Translations under genes and position numbers: made by a program | Notes under the pieces: model-generated | Told to the model about the DNA's origin: nothing | Databases searched by the model: none | What the model saw: the letters and a program-made list of their open reading frames with translations, nothing else | NCBI GenBank assembly: GCA_963678675.1 | Contig: OY783197.1 | Span: 29,385,470 to 29,449,469 of the forward strand | Direction: 5' to 3' | DNA: 64,000 nt | DNA from: Xiphydria camelus | Lineage: Eukaryota > Arthropoda > Insecta > Hymenoptera > Xiphydriidae | Shown: one piece after another, positions 38,111-50,500 of the stretch | Numbering within the stretch: position 1 is the stretch's first letter | How the letters are laid out: each line of letters starts with the position of its first letter

Positions 38111-39673
38111 ATGCCCAAACTGATTGATTTGGTATATTCAAATGGAAGTGTTTTCGTTTGGAGTGCCGAAGGTGTATATCGTTAATGAGACCACAGAGCG
38201 ATTAACCTCGTCATCAGTGGGCCTCTCGTAGTGTTACGCGTCTCTAGTATAGTATTAGTACCTACCGCATTATCAGACGAATGACTAATTTCACTTTCCA
38301 TTTTCAAGACTGGCTAACTCTGCGTAAAGATTATAGGATAATCGGAGAGTTAATAGGATGCCTTCCCAAGTTACCGAGACAGCAAGTCCTTTCGGGCCTT
38401 CCGCTGCTCCTACTTCCGGAAGAAGTGTCGTTACTATTGGAGAAACGAATAGCTCGTATCATTTGCCACCCCTGTTCCAAAAATGAACCAGACGAATCAT
38501 CGAAGAAGATTTTTGAGGAATACAGGGAGAAGTTGTACGCAGAGCAGGAGATATGTTTGAGAGAGGAGAGAAGGAGGCAGGTAACTGAGATATATATATA
38601 ACCACCCTGGGCATATAGAGATATACCGTATGTCTGATGGCAAATCGATCAAGTGCCGAGATCAGAATTTCCCTGAAATTTGACTGGCAGTGTTTTAACG
38701 GTACTCTAGTCATTTATAGTTAGAGTCGGCTTCAGAAGAGTGCGCTGCGCAAGAGCGAAAAGTGTAAAACGTCTGATTTCCTGATAGCTGTCCAAACACC
38801 GCCAAAGTTAAATTTCAGGGAATTTCAGGTCTCGAAACCTGATCGGTTTGCCATCAAACATACAGTATTCGTAAATCTAAAGAATTTGCGTAGAGAGAAC
38901 TGTTGTGTAGGTGACCGCCATGATGGATACAATAGTAGAGGGAAAGCGACGAAAAATATATGGTATCGAAACTGGCGGAAAGAAATTGAAAAAGCCATTG
39001 GACAGAGAGACCGAAGAGTCTTTAAAAATGATAGAGATAGACAGAGATGCATTGCTCGACGACGAGATGGCCAAGTTACCGAAATTGGAGAAAAGTGAAG
39101 TTCTCTTGCAAACTCACACAGGTTGGGATATAAAGTAGATGTTGGGATTGACAAGCCAAGGGTATCCCAGTTATGGTTAACGACGATCAGACCACTCATT
39201 TTTTTCATTTTAATCATGAGTAGCCGATCCTTGGTCGAGAGACATCGATGTCCCGGTAATGGAATGGCGGTATCCTTCGACTTTAGAAGAAGTGCTACGA
39301 TATAGAACTTATAGAGATCTTTGGGAAAGGCGATATTATATTACCGGCGGAGGAAAATTTGGAGGAGACTTTCTGGTTTATCCAGGTACGACGATCGTCC
39401 CCGAATTGTATTCAAATGGCCTTGCTGATGAATTTTTTATTTATTTTTTTTTAAAACAATTCATCACCCCTTCTAGGTGATCCTGTTATGTTTCATTCTC
39501 AGTTTATAATTCAGTGCAGAGATGGTAAGGAAGAAATAAATATTACCGACCTCGTAGGGCAGTCCCGAATCGGTTGCCATGTTAGGAAAACCCAAGTGTT
39601 CGCCATGCTTACAGACGACGGACAAGATGTCGAATACCAGTCGTTTTGTTGGGCAGAATCAAATTTGTCTTAG
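38111..39673 (+). CDS. Tsen34: tRNA-splicing endonuclease subunit Sen34
   Basis: Five exons: 38111-38171, 38309-38580, 38911-39121, 39221-39385, 39477-39673. They join in frame to 301 residues; human TSEN34 is about 310. The first exon begins MPKLIDLVYSNGSVFVW, matching the family N-terminus. The N-terminal domain has GLPLLLLPEEVSLLLE, then a charged linker, then the C-terminal nuclease domain with YRDLWERRYYITGGGKFGGD. The catalytic triad is visible as Tyr235 (in LVYPGDP), His243 (in VMFHSQF) and Lys274 (in HVRKTQ), with the family's Tyr-His spacing of 8 and His-Lys spacing of 31. Sen34 cuts the 3' splice site of intron-containing tRNAs in the nuclear four-subunit complex. A poly(A) signal AATAAA lies at 39683-39688, giving a very short 3' UTR. 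Intron 2 contains a MITE. Confidence 0.95.
38623..38868. mobile_element. About 246-bp MITE inside Tsen34 intron 2
   Basis: The left end ATACCGTATGTCTGATGGCA matches the reverse complement of the right end (...TGCCATCAAACATACAGTAT) over about 55 bases with some mismatches. Further inside, AATTTCCCTGAAATTT pairs with AAATTTCAGGGAATTT. The element makes up most of the 330-base intron. No coding capacity. Confidence 0.7.
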
Positions 39674-39682
39674 GGGTGTCGG

Positions 39683-39688
39683 AATAAA
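39683..39688 (+). terminator. Poly(A) signal of Tsen34
   Basis: AATAAA begins 10 bases after the stop codon, in the gap between the convergent Tsen34 and mRpL27 genes. Confidence 0.55.
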
Positions 39689-39721
39689 TAAAACTGATAC
39701 ATATCGATACATTTTTTTACT

Positions 39722-39727
39722 TTTATT
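39722..39727 (-). terminator. Poly(A) signal of mRpL27
   Basis: TTTATT on the plus strand reads AATAAA on the minus strand, about 40 bases after the mRpL27 stop codon. Confidence 0.5.
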
Positions 39728-39767
39728 CAATCTACATGCTCCACACGGTGTCAAACTTACAATTTGA

Positions 39768-40467
39768 TCACACTCTATCGATTAGTTTGAAATTGAAATG
39801 ATGTGGTTCAGGAATAACGTTGAAATGTTTCTTGTAAATAACCTGACCCATACGGTCTGTGTAATTTTTTCTGACCCACCATTCCTTAAAATCAGGTTTG
39901 ATCTTTTCGCAAGTGACCATTACGCGTCCTTCTTCTAAAGCGACAAGGGTACCATTCTTACCGAATCCGACCTGTACAAGCAACATTAATTTGCATTTTC
40001 CGACTACCACCTGTACTTGTCCTCGTTACCGAGCTTCGTAAATCGCACAATTGAGCTAATCATCTGTCCCACTTTCCCCGAGCCAAGCATAAATATATTT
40101 CATCGCATAATTATACGAAATTAGTATGGTGATGATTTTCTTACGTAAAGACCGGGATGAAATCGCGCTTTTAGTTGCGTAGCCAAAATTGTTCCGTATC
40201 TTACGAACGCACCGTCCTGAACACGCCAACCCCTATGCTTCGGTCGTGGATGTCTGTTTGGATATCTAGTAGAACCACTGGCTTTCTTTGCTTTAAATCT
40301 GACACTCGCTGCAACGCAAACGAGTAATTAACATTGAAAGGTCCATTTAAGCCTAACCTAACTGCGATGCGAGCATTCGATTTACCATAAACGGTTTTAA
40401 CGTGATTGGTCAATAATTTTCCCACATTTTGTGAGAACGGTAGTAAAAGATTGCTTAGAGTAGCCAT
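39768..40467 (-). CDS. mRpL27: Mitochondrial large ribosomal subunit protein bL27m
   Basis: Three minus-strand exons: 40467-40386, 40308-40145, 39971-39768. They join in frame to 149 residues; human MRPL27 is 148. Residues 1-27 look like a mitochondrial presequence (MATLSNLLLPFSQNVGK, few acidic residues). The bL27 core begins VRFKAKKASGSTRYPNRHPR and has the family motif HRGWRVQDGAFVRYGTILATQ, then FHPGLYVGFGKNGTLVALEE. The protein belongs to the mitochondrial 39S subunit near the peptidyl-transferase centre. The insect-type C-terminal extension (HFNVIPEPHHFNF) is present. The gene is convergent with Tsen34: stop codons are 94 bases apart. A repeat shared with the ST7 upstream region begins about 155 bases upstream of its start codon. 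Confidence 0.94.
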
Positions 40468-40567
40468 AACTATTTATCTTTTGAAAAACTAAAACGGTAC
40501 TCGCGTAATTCGTCTGCAACAGTGCTTCCGAATCGTTCCGAGAGAAAGTAAAACTTTGCTTTTTCGG

Positions 40568-40612
40568 CGACACGAGTCGACTCGTGTCGGCAGATGGAAA
40601 GCACCCAAAAAG
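40568..40612. repeat. 22-base perfect palindrome followed by a MITE end
   Basis: A perfect palindrome centred on CGAGTCGACTCG spans 40568-40589, next to GATGGAAAGCACCCA. The same CACGAGTCGAC and TGGAAAGCACCCA strings form the ends of the inverted-repeat element at 59405-59536. This is probably a truncated copy of that element, upstream of mRpL27. Confidence 0.5.
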
Positions 40613-40621
40613 ACCCTTGCG

Positions 40622-41143
40622 CGCGTCAGGGTGATTTTTCATGACACTGTTTAACTTCGGCAGTGGCATTGAAAAATCACCTTGTCGGTAGCGGTGGCGT
40701 CGCACACAGCAGCCAGCAGAAAGCACCGAAAGCGAATTTAGTCGTTCTCGCAACCGTGTAGTTTGTGACTAAATAGGTATGGAAGACTACCTGCCCGACC
40801 TGCCCCCTGCAATTCACACGTACATATATCTGTACCACGCTTTGTCGCCAATCGTACTAATCCGCTACGTGGCACCCTATCGCTGGCCCTGTGTTGGCTG
40901 CGCTGGCTCATATAAAATTCGTTCGAACATTTACTGGACTATTTCTATTACTTCATAAAATTCCTTATCCCTACATATTTATTACAAAATGGAATAATGC
41001 TTCATTGCACTCAAGCCCCTTCATTCACACCTCATTCGCCCGCTTTTAGCCGGGCCTGCCGGACCAGCGACACTGCGCCACCACGCGGTTGGCGATAACG
41101 GTTTGGCCATGCGAAACGCAGAGTTGCAGGGGGCTAGGTATAC

Positions 41144-41174
<31 letters not shown>

Positions 41175-41215
41175 GTAAGCGTACACCGCTCCAAGTGGAA
41201 ATATTTTTGAGCGTT
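40622..41215. repeat. Repeat copy A shared with the ST7 upstream region, split by unrelated sequence
   Basis: Starts CAGGGTGATTTTTCATG with a small foldback, then GCGGTGGCG, CACACAGCAGC, AGCACCG and GCGAATTTAGTCG up to about 40776. It resumes near 41178 with AGCGTACACCGCTCC and ATATTTTTG. Copy B at 59706-59957 has the same blocks in the same order without the roughly 400-base interruption. The interruption has CCCCCTGCAA near its left end and TTGCAGGGGG near its right end, as an inserted inverted-repeat element would. Confidence 0.62.
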
Positions 41216-41563
41216 CATTGGTTGATACTAGCGATCGCGTTTTGAGAACGATCGAATTCGATAGGGAAATTTCATTAACAACGTATGCTAGTCCTGTGAG
41301 TCGACCGAGTCTATCGTAGCCATTACCTTCTTGCAAGCTCGAGAAAGGTTCATTTTTTCGAGTCCCGCTGCATAAATGTGAATTTATTGCTGCCGTAAAT
41401 ATTTTTCTTACGAGACGTGGAGTACATTATGTGAATTACCTCGACCGCGAGTAGAAAAGTTGTGTTTTCAAGCGTGAATATCGAAAATCAACCGAATTGG
41501 TTTAATTACGTAGTTTCATCGTTGCGACTCAGGGCCTGCGGTTTCTTGCGGAGCTGCTTCGTG

Positions 41564-44500
41564 ATGGGTACGTTATTCATACTACATAGGTATCTAATCC
41601 TTGCGTCATGAAATTGATACTTCATTCGGTAACGGTGGAACGAGTGTCCCGCGAATGTTCTGAATAGAGAAAGCGAATAATATCGTTGTTATTTAGTTGT
41701 GTATAGCGTGATGCGAGTTATGACGCGTACTTAATTTAGATTCTTTTCGAAACAAAACCGACTACAATTAACCGTAATATTACACCGTGCACAAATATAC
41801 AGTTGCGACGTAGTGTTCATTATTTTGCAAGATTATCTTCTCGCGGATCAGTCTGCGTTAAGTACGTGAAATTAGCACATTTTGAAAATTTTCGAAAAAC
41901 GATTAGAATCCCGAGTTCCTCTCAGAGTTCTGCAGTTCCTGATATGATGGACAAATGGTTCTGTTGTAATGGTACGAGAAAATCAACTTTGAAGTCAGGG
42001 TGCTGACCTGAAGATTGATTTTGTCTTGCATCAACTGGTAGTTTTACAGAAAGCTTCTTTATAAATCTTTTAAACTGTGTGCAAAGGAAAAGGAATTTTT
42101 TTATACTTGAAAAATTGTGCCATCACCCCATTTTTGGAAAAATAAAAATTTCTCTACACGTTGGGTAGTTTGTGAATAGTTTTACAATTCTCAATAGGTC
42201 TCGTCATCTGATTCCATCATTGAAGATCTTTACCGTTGAAATGAAGTTTTTCTAATGGGAACCAATTCTTTGTCGTAACTTTATTAATATGCATATCCCA
42301 AAGAAACCCACTGAAAAAGGTCTTCAGAACTATCAAGGAGCAACCCAGAACTCTGTTTAATTCAAACAGTACTCTTAGTTTTTTTCTTTCCAGTGGAACT
42401 CGGCCTTTGGAAAAAATGCCCAAATTGATTTTCCAAAAGAGAGTTTCAAGTCTCACCGGATCAAAGAATTAAAGTAGTATGGTCACTCTCCAAAGTGATC
42501 GTTGAGTGTCCGTAAAAAAAGTCATCAAAAAACTGATTTATAATTGAAAATTTGCTTTGTGAATTAAAAAATTTATGACCATAAGAATTAGTCGATTATT
42601 TTGATTATTTTTCACTTATTATTCAAATAATGTGCTTCCTTTGACTAGCGTCTTTTTATGTGTGGCAACGGTGGCAACGCATATCATCAACACAGCTCGT
42701 GGTTCTAGTAGGGAAAACAAGATTTGAAATGCACACTTGAACCCATTCCACTGACGCGACAATACCGCATCTACTCGAGACGCTATTTCCGAACACCGAG
42801 AAGGAGAAATTAGTCATGACTAAAGTTTTAAACGGTCAATAATTTTCATCAATGGTTTTTAATTTTTGTTTCCCCCCCTTCCCCCCGTTTTTTGGTATTT
42901 TTTTATATTGTAATCTTGGATTTTACCTACAAACCCCGAGAAATGTGACTTGCCCATAAGACTCTGGGTTATTTTCTACTCGGTAATTAATTTTTATCAG
43001 ACACAATAAACGGTCAATCTACCCCAAATTGCACCAGGAGGTTTCTATTGATATTAGCTTGCATACATAATTATTTCATATTTAAATCTTGGAAATCGAT
43101 TCGTGACCATACTACCTTAAGAGTTCCGATTGAGTTAAGCAGAGTTCTGGGTTGTTCCCAATAGTTCTGAAGATCTTCCACGACTTTCCCCTGGATCGCG
43201 AATTAAAGAAGTCGTCGCAAACTTGACATAGGAATTCTCCAAAGGCCAAATCCCACCGGACCAAAAAAATTAAGGAATTCCTGTAGAATTAAGCAGAGCT
43301 CTGGGTGCTCCCTGATAGTTTTGAAGATCCTTTTCTGTGGTTTTTCTTTGGAGATACGCGTAGTATATATAGAAAAGTTATGACAAAGAATTGGTTTCCA
43401 GTAGAAAAACTTCATGTTAATGGTAGAGATCTTAAATGATGGAATGAGCCGACGAAACCTATTGAGAACTGTAGAACTATTCACGAACTATCCAGAACTA
43501 TCAAGAAATTTTGATTTTTCCAAAACCTTTTGTAAGAATTATAGAGAACCCTATAACTATGTGAAACTACCGGTAAATGCGAGACAAACATTTTTTTTTT
43601 TTAAATAGGGTACTAAGTGAAGACTGCAGCACTCCATTCTTTCGTACCATTACAACAAAACTATTTTTAAATTACATTGGAAACTGCAGAACTCTTAGAA
43701 AGGAACTCAGAACTCTAATCGTTTTTCGAAAATTTTGAAGACGAGGTGCTAATTTCATATACTTTTCTGCGTTTGGTTTGCACGTTCCTCTTCTCTTCTT
43801 TGCCACTGATCTCTGTACTTTGGGTCGATCAATGGAGACTCCCCTCTTGCACAAGGAACCTTACCGCTCGCCGCTTATCGAAAGTTCCGCGTCATAACTC
43901 TCGACTGTGCAATTGTCCTTTGATGTTTTCTCATAAATCGTATTACAGAAGGAACCGAAGTAACCGAGGCGATCGCTTTCGAAGACGGAGATTTCGAAGT
44001 AGTGGACGAATGCGCCGGGGAGGAAGATACATCTAATGCGAATGCAGGGAATGACGATAAGAATGAGAAAGTGGAAACATCCGACGTTACGGAACAAAGC
44101 ATTTCCGATGATGGGAGTTCACTTATCAAGAAAGACACGCCACCTATGGAAGCCGATGAGGAATCCATGATCGTAAGCGCGGACTTGACGCAGGTAGACG
44201 TGGAATCCGCGGCGAACGATACACAGTCCGCACCCCTGGAGTCCGAATCCGCGACGCGGGATGCCGTATCCGCACCGAAAAATGCCGAACCTGTACCAGA
44301 AATTATGGAATCCGTTGAGAAAGACGCGAATACTACGTCAGTCGAAGCTGAATACGTGGAGAATGCTGTGGAATCCACGGAGGGAAACGTCGAATCGTCG
44401 GGAAATGGATCAGAATCTGCGGATAAAGTCCCGGAATCGATGGCAAACACCGCCGAGTCTATGAAATGCACCGCGGAAACTGCGCGAGAAGAGACGGAAC

Positions 44501-47500
44501 CCGTAATCGCGGTCGAACGGTCCGCATTGGCGAGTACAGAATCCATGGAGGTCGACGAAGCTATAGATCCGAATACGTCTGATCATGATTCCGTGCAAGA
44601 GATACCCCCGAATACCAGTACCAACGACTCCGTCGACTTCACCGCGGATATGTCCTTCGACGAGGAAGTTATGAAAAATTTGGACGAAATAGAAACCGTT
44701 TTGGATAGTCCAGGATTCGAGATTATTAAAATAGAAGACGACGACTATTTACAAATTCCAGACACGAGAACTCCGGAAGAAAAATTATACGACGAAAAGG
44801 TAGACACTTTGATATGCGCGGAAGAACGTACGTTCTTCCAAACCGTGCAGCCCCCTTTCCATGCCGTTAGACTATTACTCGATCTATATTCCTTGCTACG
44901 TTTGATCGATATGTTTCTAGATCAACGCGAAAATGGCAACGGTTAAAGAACGACTGTCGAAATTGGCTCGAGTGCTAGAGTTTTCTTATCCGAGCTACAA
45001 AGGGTGGCTGGACCGAACCGAAGCTTTAACCGGAACATCCGTCTGCAAATTACTGCCACCACGTCGCAGTCCTCTTGGCAGAGCGCACACTAATCGCTGG
45101 AAGTTCACGTGTAAGTATTCGTAAAGGCAATCATCTCGCGAAGCATATTTCTAGTAACTGAGAGAAATTTCTTCCGGCATCATCCCGCTGCTGAGTGAAG
45201 TTACATTCGTACTTCCAAAGGAGAATTAGAAAATATGATGAAGAAAAAGTCGACCCTTCGCGTATCGCCGCGTACTCTTGGCACCTCGTACTGGTAAATG
45301 CAAAATTGATGAATGCGCTCTTCTACGGTGCCTAGAACGTTGGGCAACCGAAAAGACACGGTATTTCTTCGCGTCGTCTTCGACCCGATACTTTTCGGTT
45401 AACGGTTGAACAAGGGTATCGAGGGGCACGTATCCTCGAACCTTCCAGACATTCTATTTGTATCCCTACATTTCTCTACGCTGCTTCATCCAAGATAATC
45501 TATAGAAGACATCTATTTGGTACTCTTGAATCACGATGTAAATGGTAATATCGAAATCCATCTTCGATATATATATATGTATATAAACAAGTCCATGGAA
45601 TTTGCTCCTGCGCTTCGATATTATTCCTATGAAATCGTGATATTCAACCAACGCGATACAATGAAGCGCGTGTTACGATAAATTTATACACACTTACGTC
45701 ACACGTTCCACAAACATCCATCTTTGATTTAATCTGCATTCGAATGCATACGCGCGTATCGAGAAGCTCGCGATTAGCTTACAAGCGATTGCCAGCATGC
45801 ACGGTGTCCGTACGATTTTCGGAGAGAGCGAGACAGATATCGTTCGATGTCATTTCGTTAATTAGAACGAGAGGCATCCGTGAATTGACGCTTCACGCTT
45901 CCACAAGTGAAAAGCCGGTTTGTTATTCCAAGCTTAATCTTTTCGCGGCACACAGTCGAGCGGTTTAATTTGCAGAAGCAATTCTACCGCTCTATTTTAC
46001 TCCGACGTGCGACGAACATAACATCGGTCGAAGCCGAATCTTCTTTGGCGAACTTCTTTCGACAGTGGCGTATCATCGTAAAGGACGTTTGTCATCCTCA
46101 ATCGACACGCTCGTTAGAAACGTCGAACCGTTCTCCTCTAGATTTGGACAAGTCGTCATTATTCGACGGATGTCTAAATTTGATGAGTATGAGAGAATAA
46201 AAAAAAAACGATCCTGATCGCGCGGATCGCTTTTCAGTAAAGCTTAACCACGCTGTGCGATGGGCAAAACTCTGCCCGATTGTCATTTCTCACACATCGC
46301 GCGAGAGACGAGCTCGTTGCAAACGCTGCACCGTTATGTCCGATTTACGTACACATTCGAACTTCTACGGTAAGACGTAAATCTATACAGGGTGTAACAG
46401 CGTTCGCTCCGAAAATAGAAGGAGCGCAGCCTCGAGTTAGCCAGTGGCGTGTCGGCTCTCTGGTAGAGTAAGATCCTCTTTTCTCCGAAAGCCAGACGAG
46501 ACGCAGGTAGGAAAATGTTCCTAGGCGCACACTGCAGTCGACACGCTATTGGTCCTGGATGCACCCTGTACGAACACGATGTGGTAGAGATTAATTAACG
46601 GCGGACCGCAATCCCTGTACAATATATTTAACGAGATTTTTAATGTGTTTTAGGTGGAAACTACCGATAATTCTTTTGTTTCTCTGAAAAGTAACTGGAC
46701 AATTTTCGCTTCCTCGAAGCTTTTACACTCGTTTGACGAAGCAATTAAAGATTATCATCCATCTGTAGTTACTGTTATCGAACTGCGATTTATCGATATA
46801 TGGTCATTACACGAATCCGCTAACTAAACAACGTGACAAATCTTCTCTCGTGTGACATGTTTAGGCAGCAGAAAGCCTGTAGAGGATTCGACAGAGAAGG
46901 ACAAGGAGGGCAACACCGATGTGACTATTATTGACAAGAATGTACGAACAGTCTGGCAGCTGGGTCCGACTGGTGTATGGGGTGCTAATATCGCTAATGC
47001 CTCCGAATTTCCACCTTTTGTATTGCGTGCTGTGAAGGTACAGACATTTTTTGCTAAGTAAACGCAATTCAATGAAATGCTCAGTTTTCCAAAGGAACAA
47101 AACGCGCGTATGACACACATAAACACATACACACATATACACACACGTGTCGCTGAGAGACGAAACGATGATGGAACAAAAATTCGAGACACGCGACGTG
47201 ACGACGGCAAAGAAGAAAAATGCCGTTTCTTCTTCGACCGCTTCGTTAATGTCGCATTGCGGGAAACAAATGGAATCCAATGCGGTGTCGAACACCGAGT
47301 TGAATCGTTCGAGCAAAAATACATACCAGAGAAAGTAGCGAATGGGCTCGTAGAAGATATTACTCGTTATTGCCACGGTAATTACGGTGATCGGCATATT
47401 CGGTCGTATCGCCCGAAATATTTATTTGGCGATATCGTCGAGAAAGAGACATACATATGTCACACACAGAGGCACAATTTCCCGTGGCGTGTGTGAATCT

Positions 47501-50500
47501 CTTTTTCTCGTGCCATAGTGGACTAATGGGCAATATACCGCGGAAGCATCATTGTCGTTATGCCACTTTTATGCGAGAATTATCGAGACGGCGCGTACGC
47601 GTGGTGAGTACGCCGCTCGAAACAGGTTCCATCTAAAACCACTGCCTCGCTTCGAGATTCTTCGATTGCGACGTTTCGTCGTAAGAAGAATACTCGGAAT
47701 AAACGTTCAGTTATAAAAGGAAAAAACTTTAAACCCCTTTTGATGATAATTCACAACGATCACGTCTCATTGGCAGGGTCGACGTCAATATACCTACATA
47801 CATATGTATGCGGTGATATATGTATCTCGTGACACTTTAAAACTTACCGAAAGCAATAAAATCGCACACTTATAGAAAGGAGCGTATTTGCGATAAGCGG
47901 CAAACTACTGAAAGCGACCGACGAAATCGTATTACAGTCTACGGAACATCGCACGTACGCCGAGACACTCGGCGAAAGTCTTGGTAGAGTTGGTCTTCAT
48001 CATCGTCTTATCAAAGATTCATGCGTATGATTATTTATTTTTTTACGCAATCCCGATGACTGATTCGCACAATGAAGACGTACATGGATTTGTCAACTTG
48101 TGATGTCGATAATAAGTTGTCGAAGAAATATATGAAGAACGCGCGCGAGAGAGAGAGAGAGTTGGGGATGGACGAGTAAAGACGTTAATCATACGTCGCA
48201 AGATAAGATCTCGATGATTCTCCTCAGGGACAATCGATTCTGGAGCTTCGTCGAACCATTTTAGGAAAGAACGAAGCTCTTTCGCAAAGTTATATTCGAG
48301 TACGATTCGAAATCAGCAGACTTGTCTAAACACACACATACGCGCGTACGTGCAAGATGTTTCACGTTAAAGTCTCGTAGTTCCCATCAAAGTGGCATTA
48401 AAAGTCCTGCGCACGCTAGTAGTGCGTAGGAAAAATTCAGGATGCTCTTCTAAAAAAGATAATAATAAATGATAACTTGTGGCGTGGAAAATAGGCATTC
48501 TTAATTGGAATGCTCCACGGTAAATCGATTCTTAAATTTCGCAAAGCTGACGCGAAGGGTGGCTAAAAGAGAAAGTGGGAATAACAAATTAACGGGAATA
48601 AATTCAAGAAATGAATGATAGTGACAATTGTATTTGAAAAGTGGAAGCTCATTGCTCAACGATTTGAAAGATTGAACCGCAAAATGGGAAGAAAAGACGT
48701 GTTCTCGAGAGAAAAGAAACGTGTTGCAATTGGAGCAATTCGCAAGGAAGAATATCGTCACCGTATAAAAAATCACGAATTAAGATCGAAACGCCGCCCA
48801 TATCAATTGCACAACTTAAATTTATAGAAGCCGTGCGCCAAAATATGACGTATATTCGAGACGGCGCGAGCTCTTGTGTATTCACAAATTGAACTCTAGG
48901 CATGCATAAAATCTATGAAATTTAATACAAGGTTTTCTCAACTACCGATCGCGTATCGTTCTAGACTATACCTACATTAGAAACTACCCGCGAGACGTCA
49001 TTTTCATTTGCCCTAATAATTGATGCTCTATGACGAATTATTCAAGAATATTCTTCAATCGGTAGATGAATCCTAATGAATTAGATTTTATGCAAGCCCT
49101 ATTAATGGCTAATAAAACTTGCAAAAGCTGACGTCACTCCGATACTATAGTAATTAATCGGTTGTCAATTAATTATGTAAAGATACAAGTATTCATAATG
49201 TTGAGACGATTACAGCTGTAAAAGCCATCGTTTTATCGTTATTCGAAGACTAGCTTTTGTACCGACATCTAACGATTTCGCCGCTATAGTCCCATTTCCG
49301 AATCCTCGAATTAATTCGAGGGTTCTAGGCGAGAGGGCGAACACGTGAACGCCACTTTTCAAAGAGATGCCACGATATATTTGCGCCGGAGTGGCGTCGG
49401 CTGAACGGAAGATATCTCGTTGCATCGTTAATTCTCTGTGTCGTCTTTCCTACAGATATTCGAAGATTTCCTTCAGGCTACAGATTTGGACGATATAATT
49501 GACGGTTATACCAGTGACGAGACGTCTAAATGTCTGGATTCGTCGCTAGACACTGAGAAAGACTCGGTGAGCGACACTAGACCAGAGTGGCAGTGGCTTT
49601 TGGTGCGATGTAATCGCAAAGACGAATTGATGCTTTTTGCAACGGGGAAGAACATTAATCACATTACTATGGATCGCTTGAAACAAGTCTTCGAAAGCGG
49701 TCCGGGGAAGGACTGTAATGTAAAATCGCTCTACTGTAAATCCATTACAAAGTGAGTGCACTCTCCCGTCAAAATAATCGGTCGCGATATAATTTTCGTC
49801 AAAGTACAATCTGTGCGGTATGCAGGCCCACGATAGTTTGCAAGATCGACTCTACGACTCGCGTCCCTTTCCTTTCTTTTTTTGGACGATTACAGGGCCT
49901 CCACCACGACTACTTTCTTAGTTGGATCAGAGGCGTTGGACGAGACTGTGGGAGGTATAAAGATTCAATTGGCGCCGAAGACGAATTTCTGGTCGAACGC
50001 CACTGGGGCGGAGAATTTAGGAAATGCCGTTGCCGAATTTATCTCGCCCACGCCAAAAACCACCGTCGTTGAAATCGGATGTGGTATCGGTCTTATCGGA
50101 CTCATGCTAGCGTCGGTAAGTGCGTTTTCGTGACCTACGTAAAGGTGGTGGTGGTGCTGGTGGTGGTGGTATGTCACGGGTCACGTTGTAACGTATACCT
50201 ACAGTCGTCAGTCTTAGTCTTCTATCGGGGCGATACGCAACAACACTACGTACTCTTGCTTTGCAGAAATGTAAGAAAGTCATCGGCCTAGATTCGCCGT
50301 CAGAGGTAGAAGAGGCCGAGATGACGAGCGAATTGAACAACATTAAAAATGCGTCTTTCGTGATGGGTCAACCGAACAACGTAATGCCGACCATCGCCAA
50401 AGTTCTAACCGGTTGCAAAGCCGCCGCTATCATCAATGCCAATACCAATATCGGTCGAGGTACGGTATATGTTATACGATGTGTAAATTCACTTGGCGTT

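Noticed and set aside
42217..43484. Two frames inside the 1.9-kb foldback element
   Set aside because: They lie in opposite arms and are translations of the same inverted sequence. They do not resemble a transposase.
44933..45124. Independent small gene starting MATVKERLSKLARVLEF
   Set aside because: It joins in phase to the previous exon through a 76-base intron and aligns with the helical linker and CPLEP motif of TRMT2A, so it is an internal exon.
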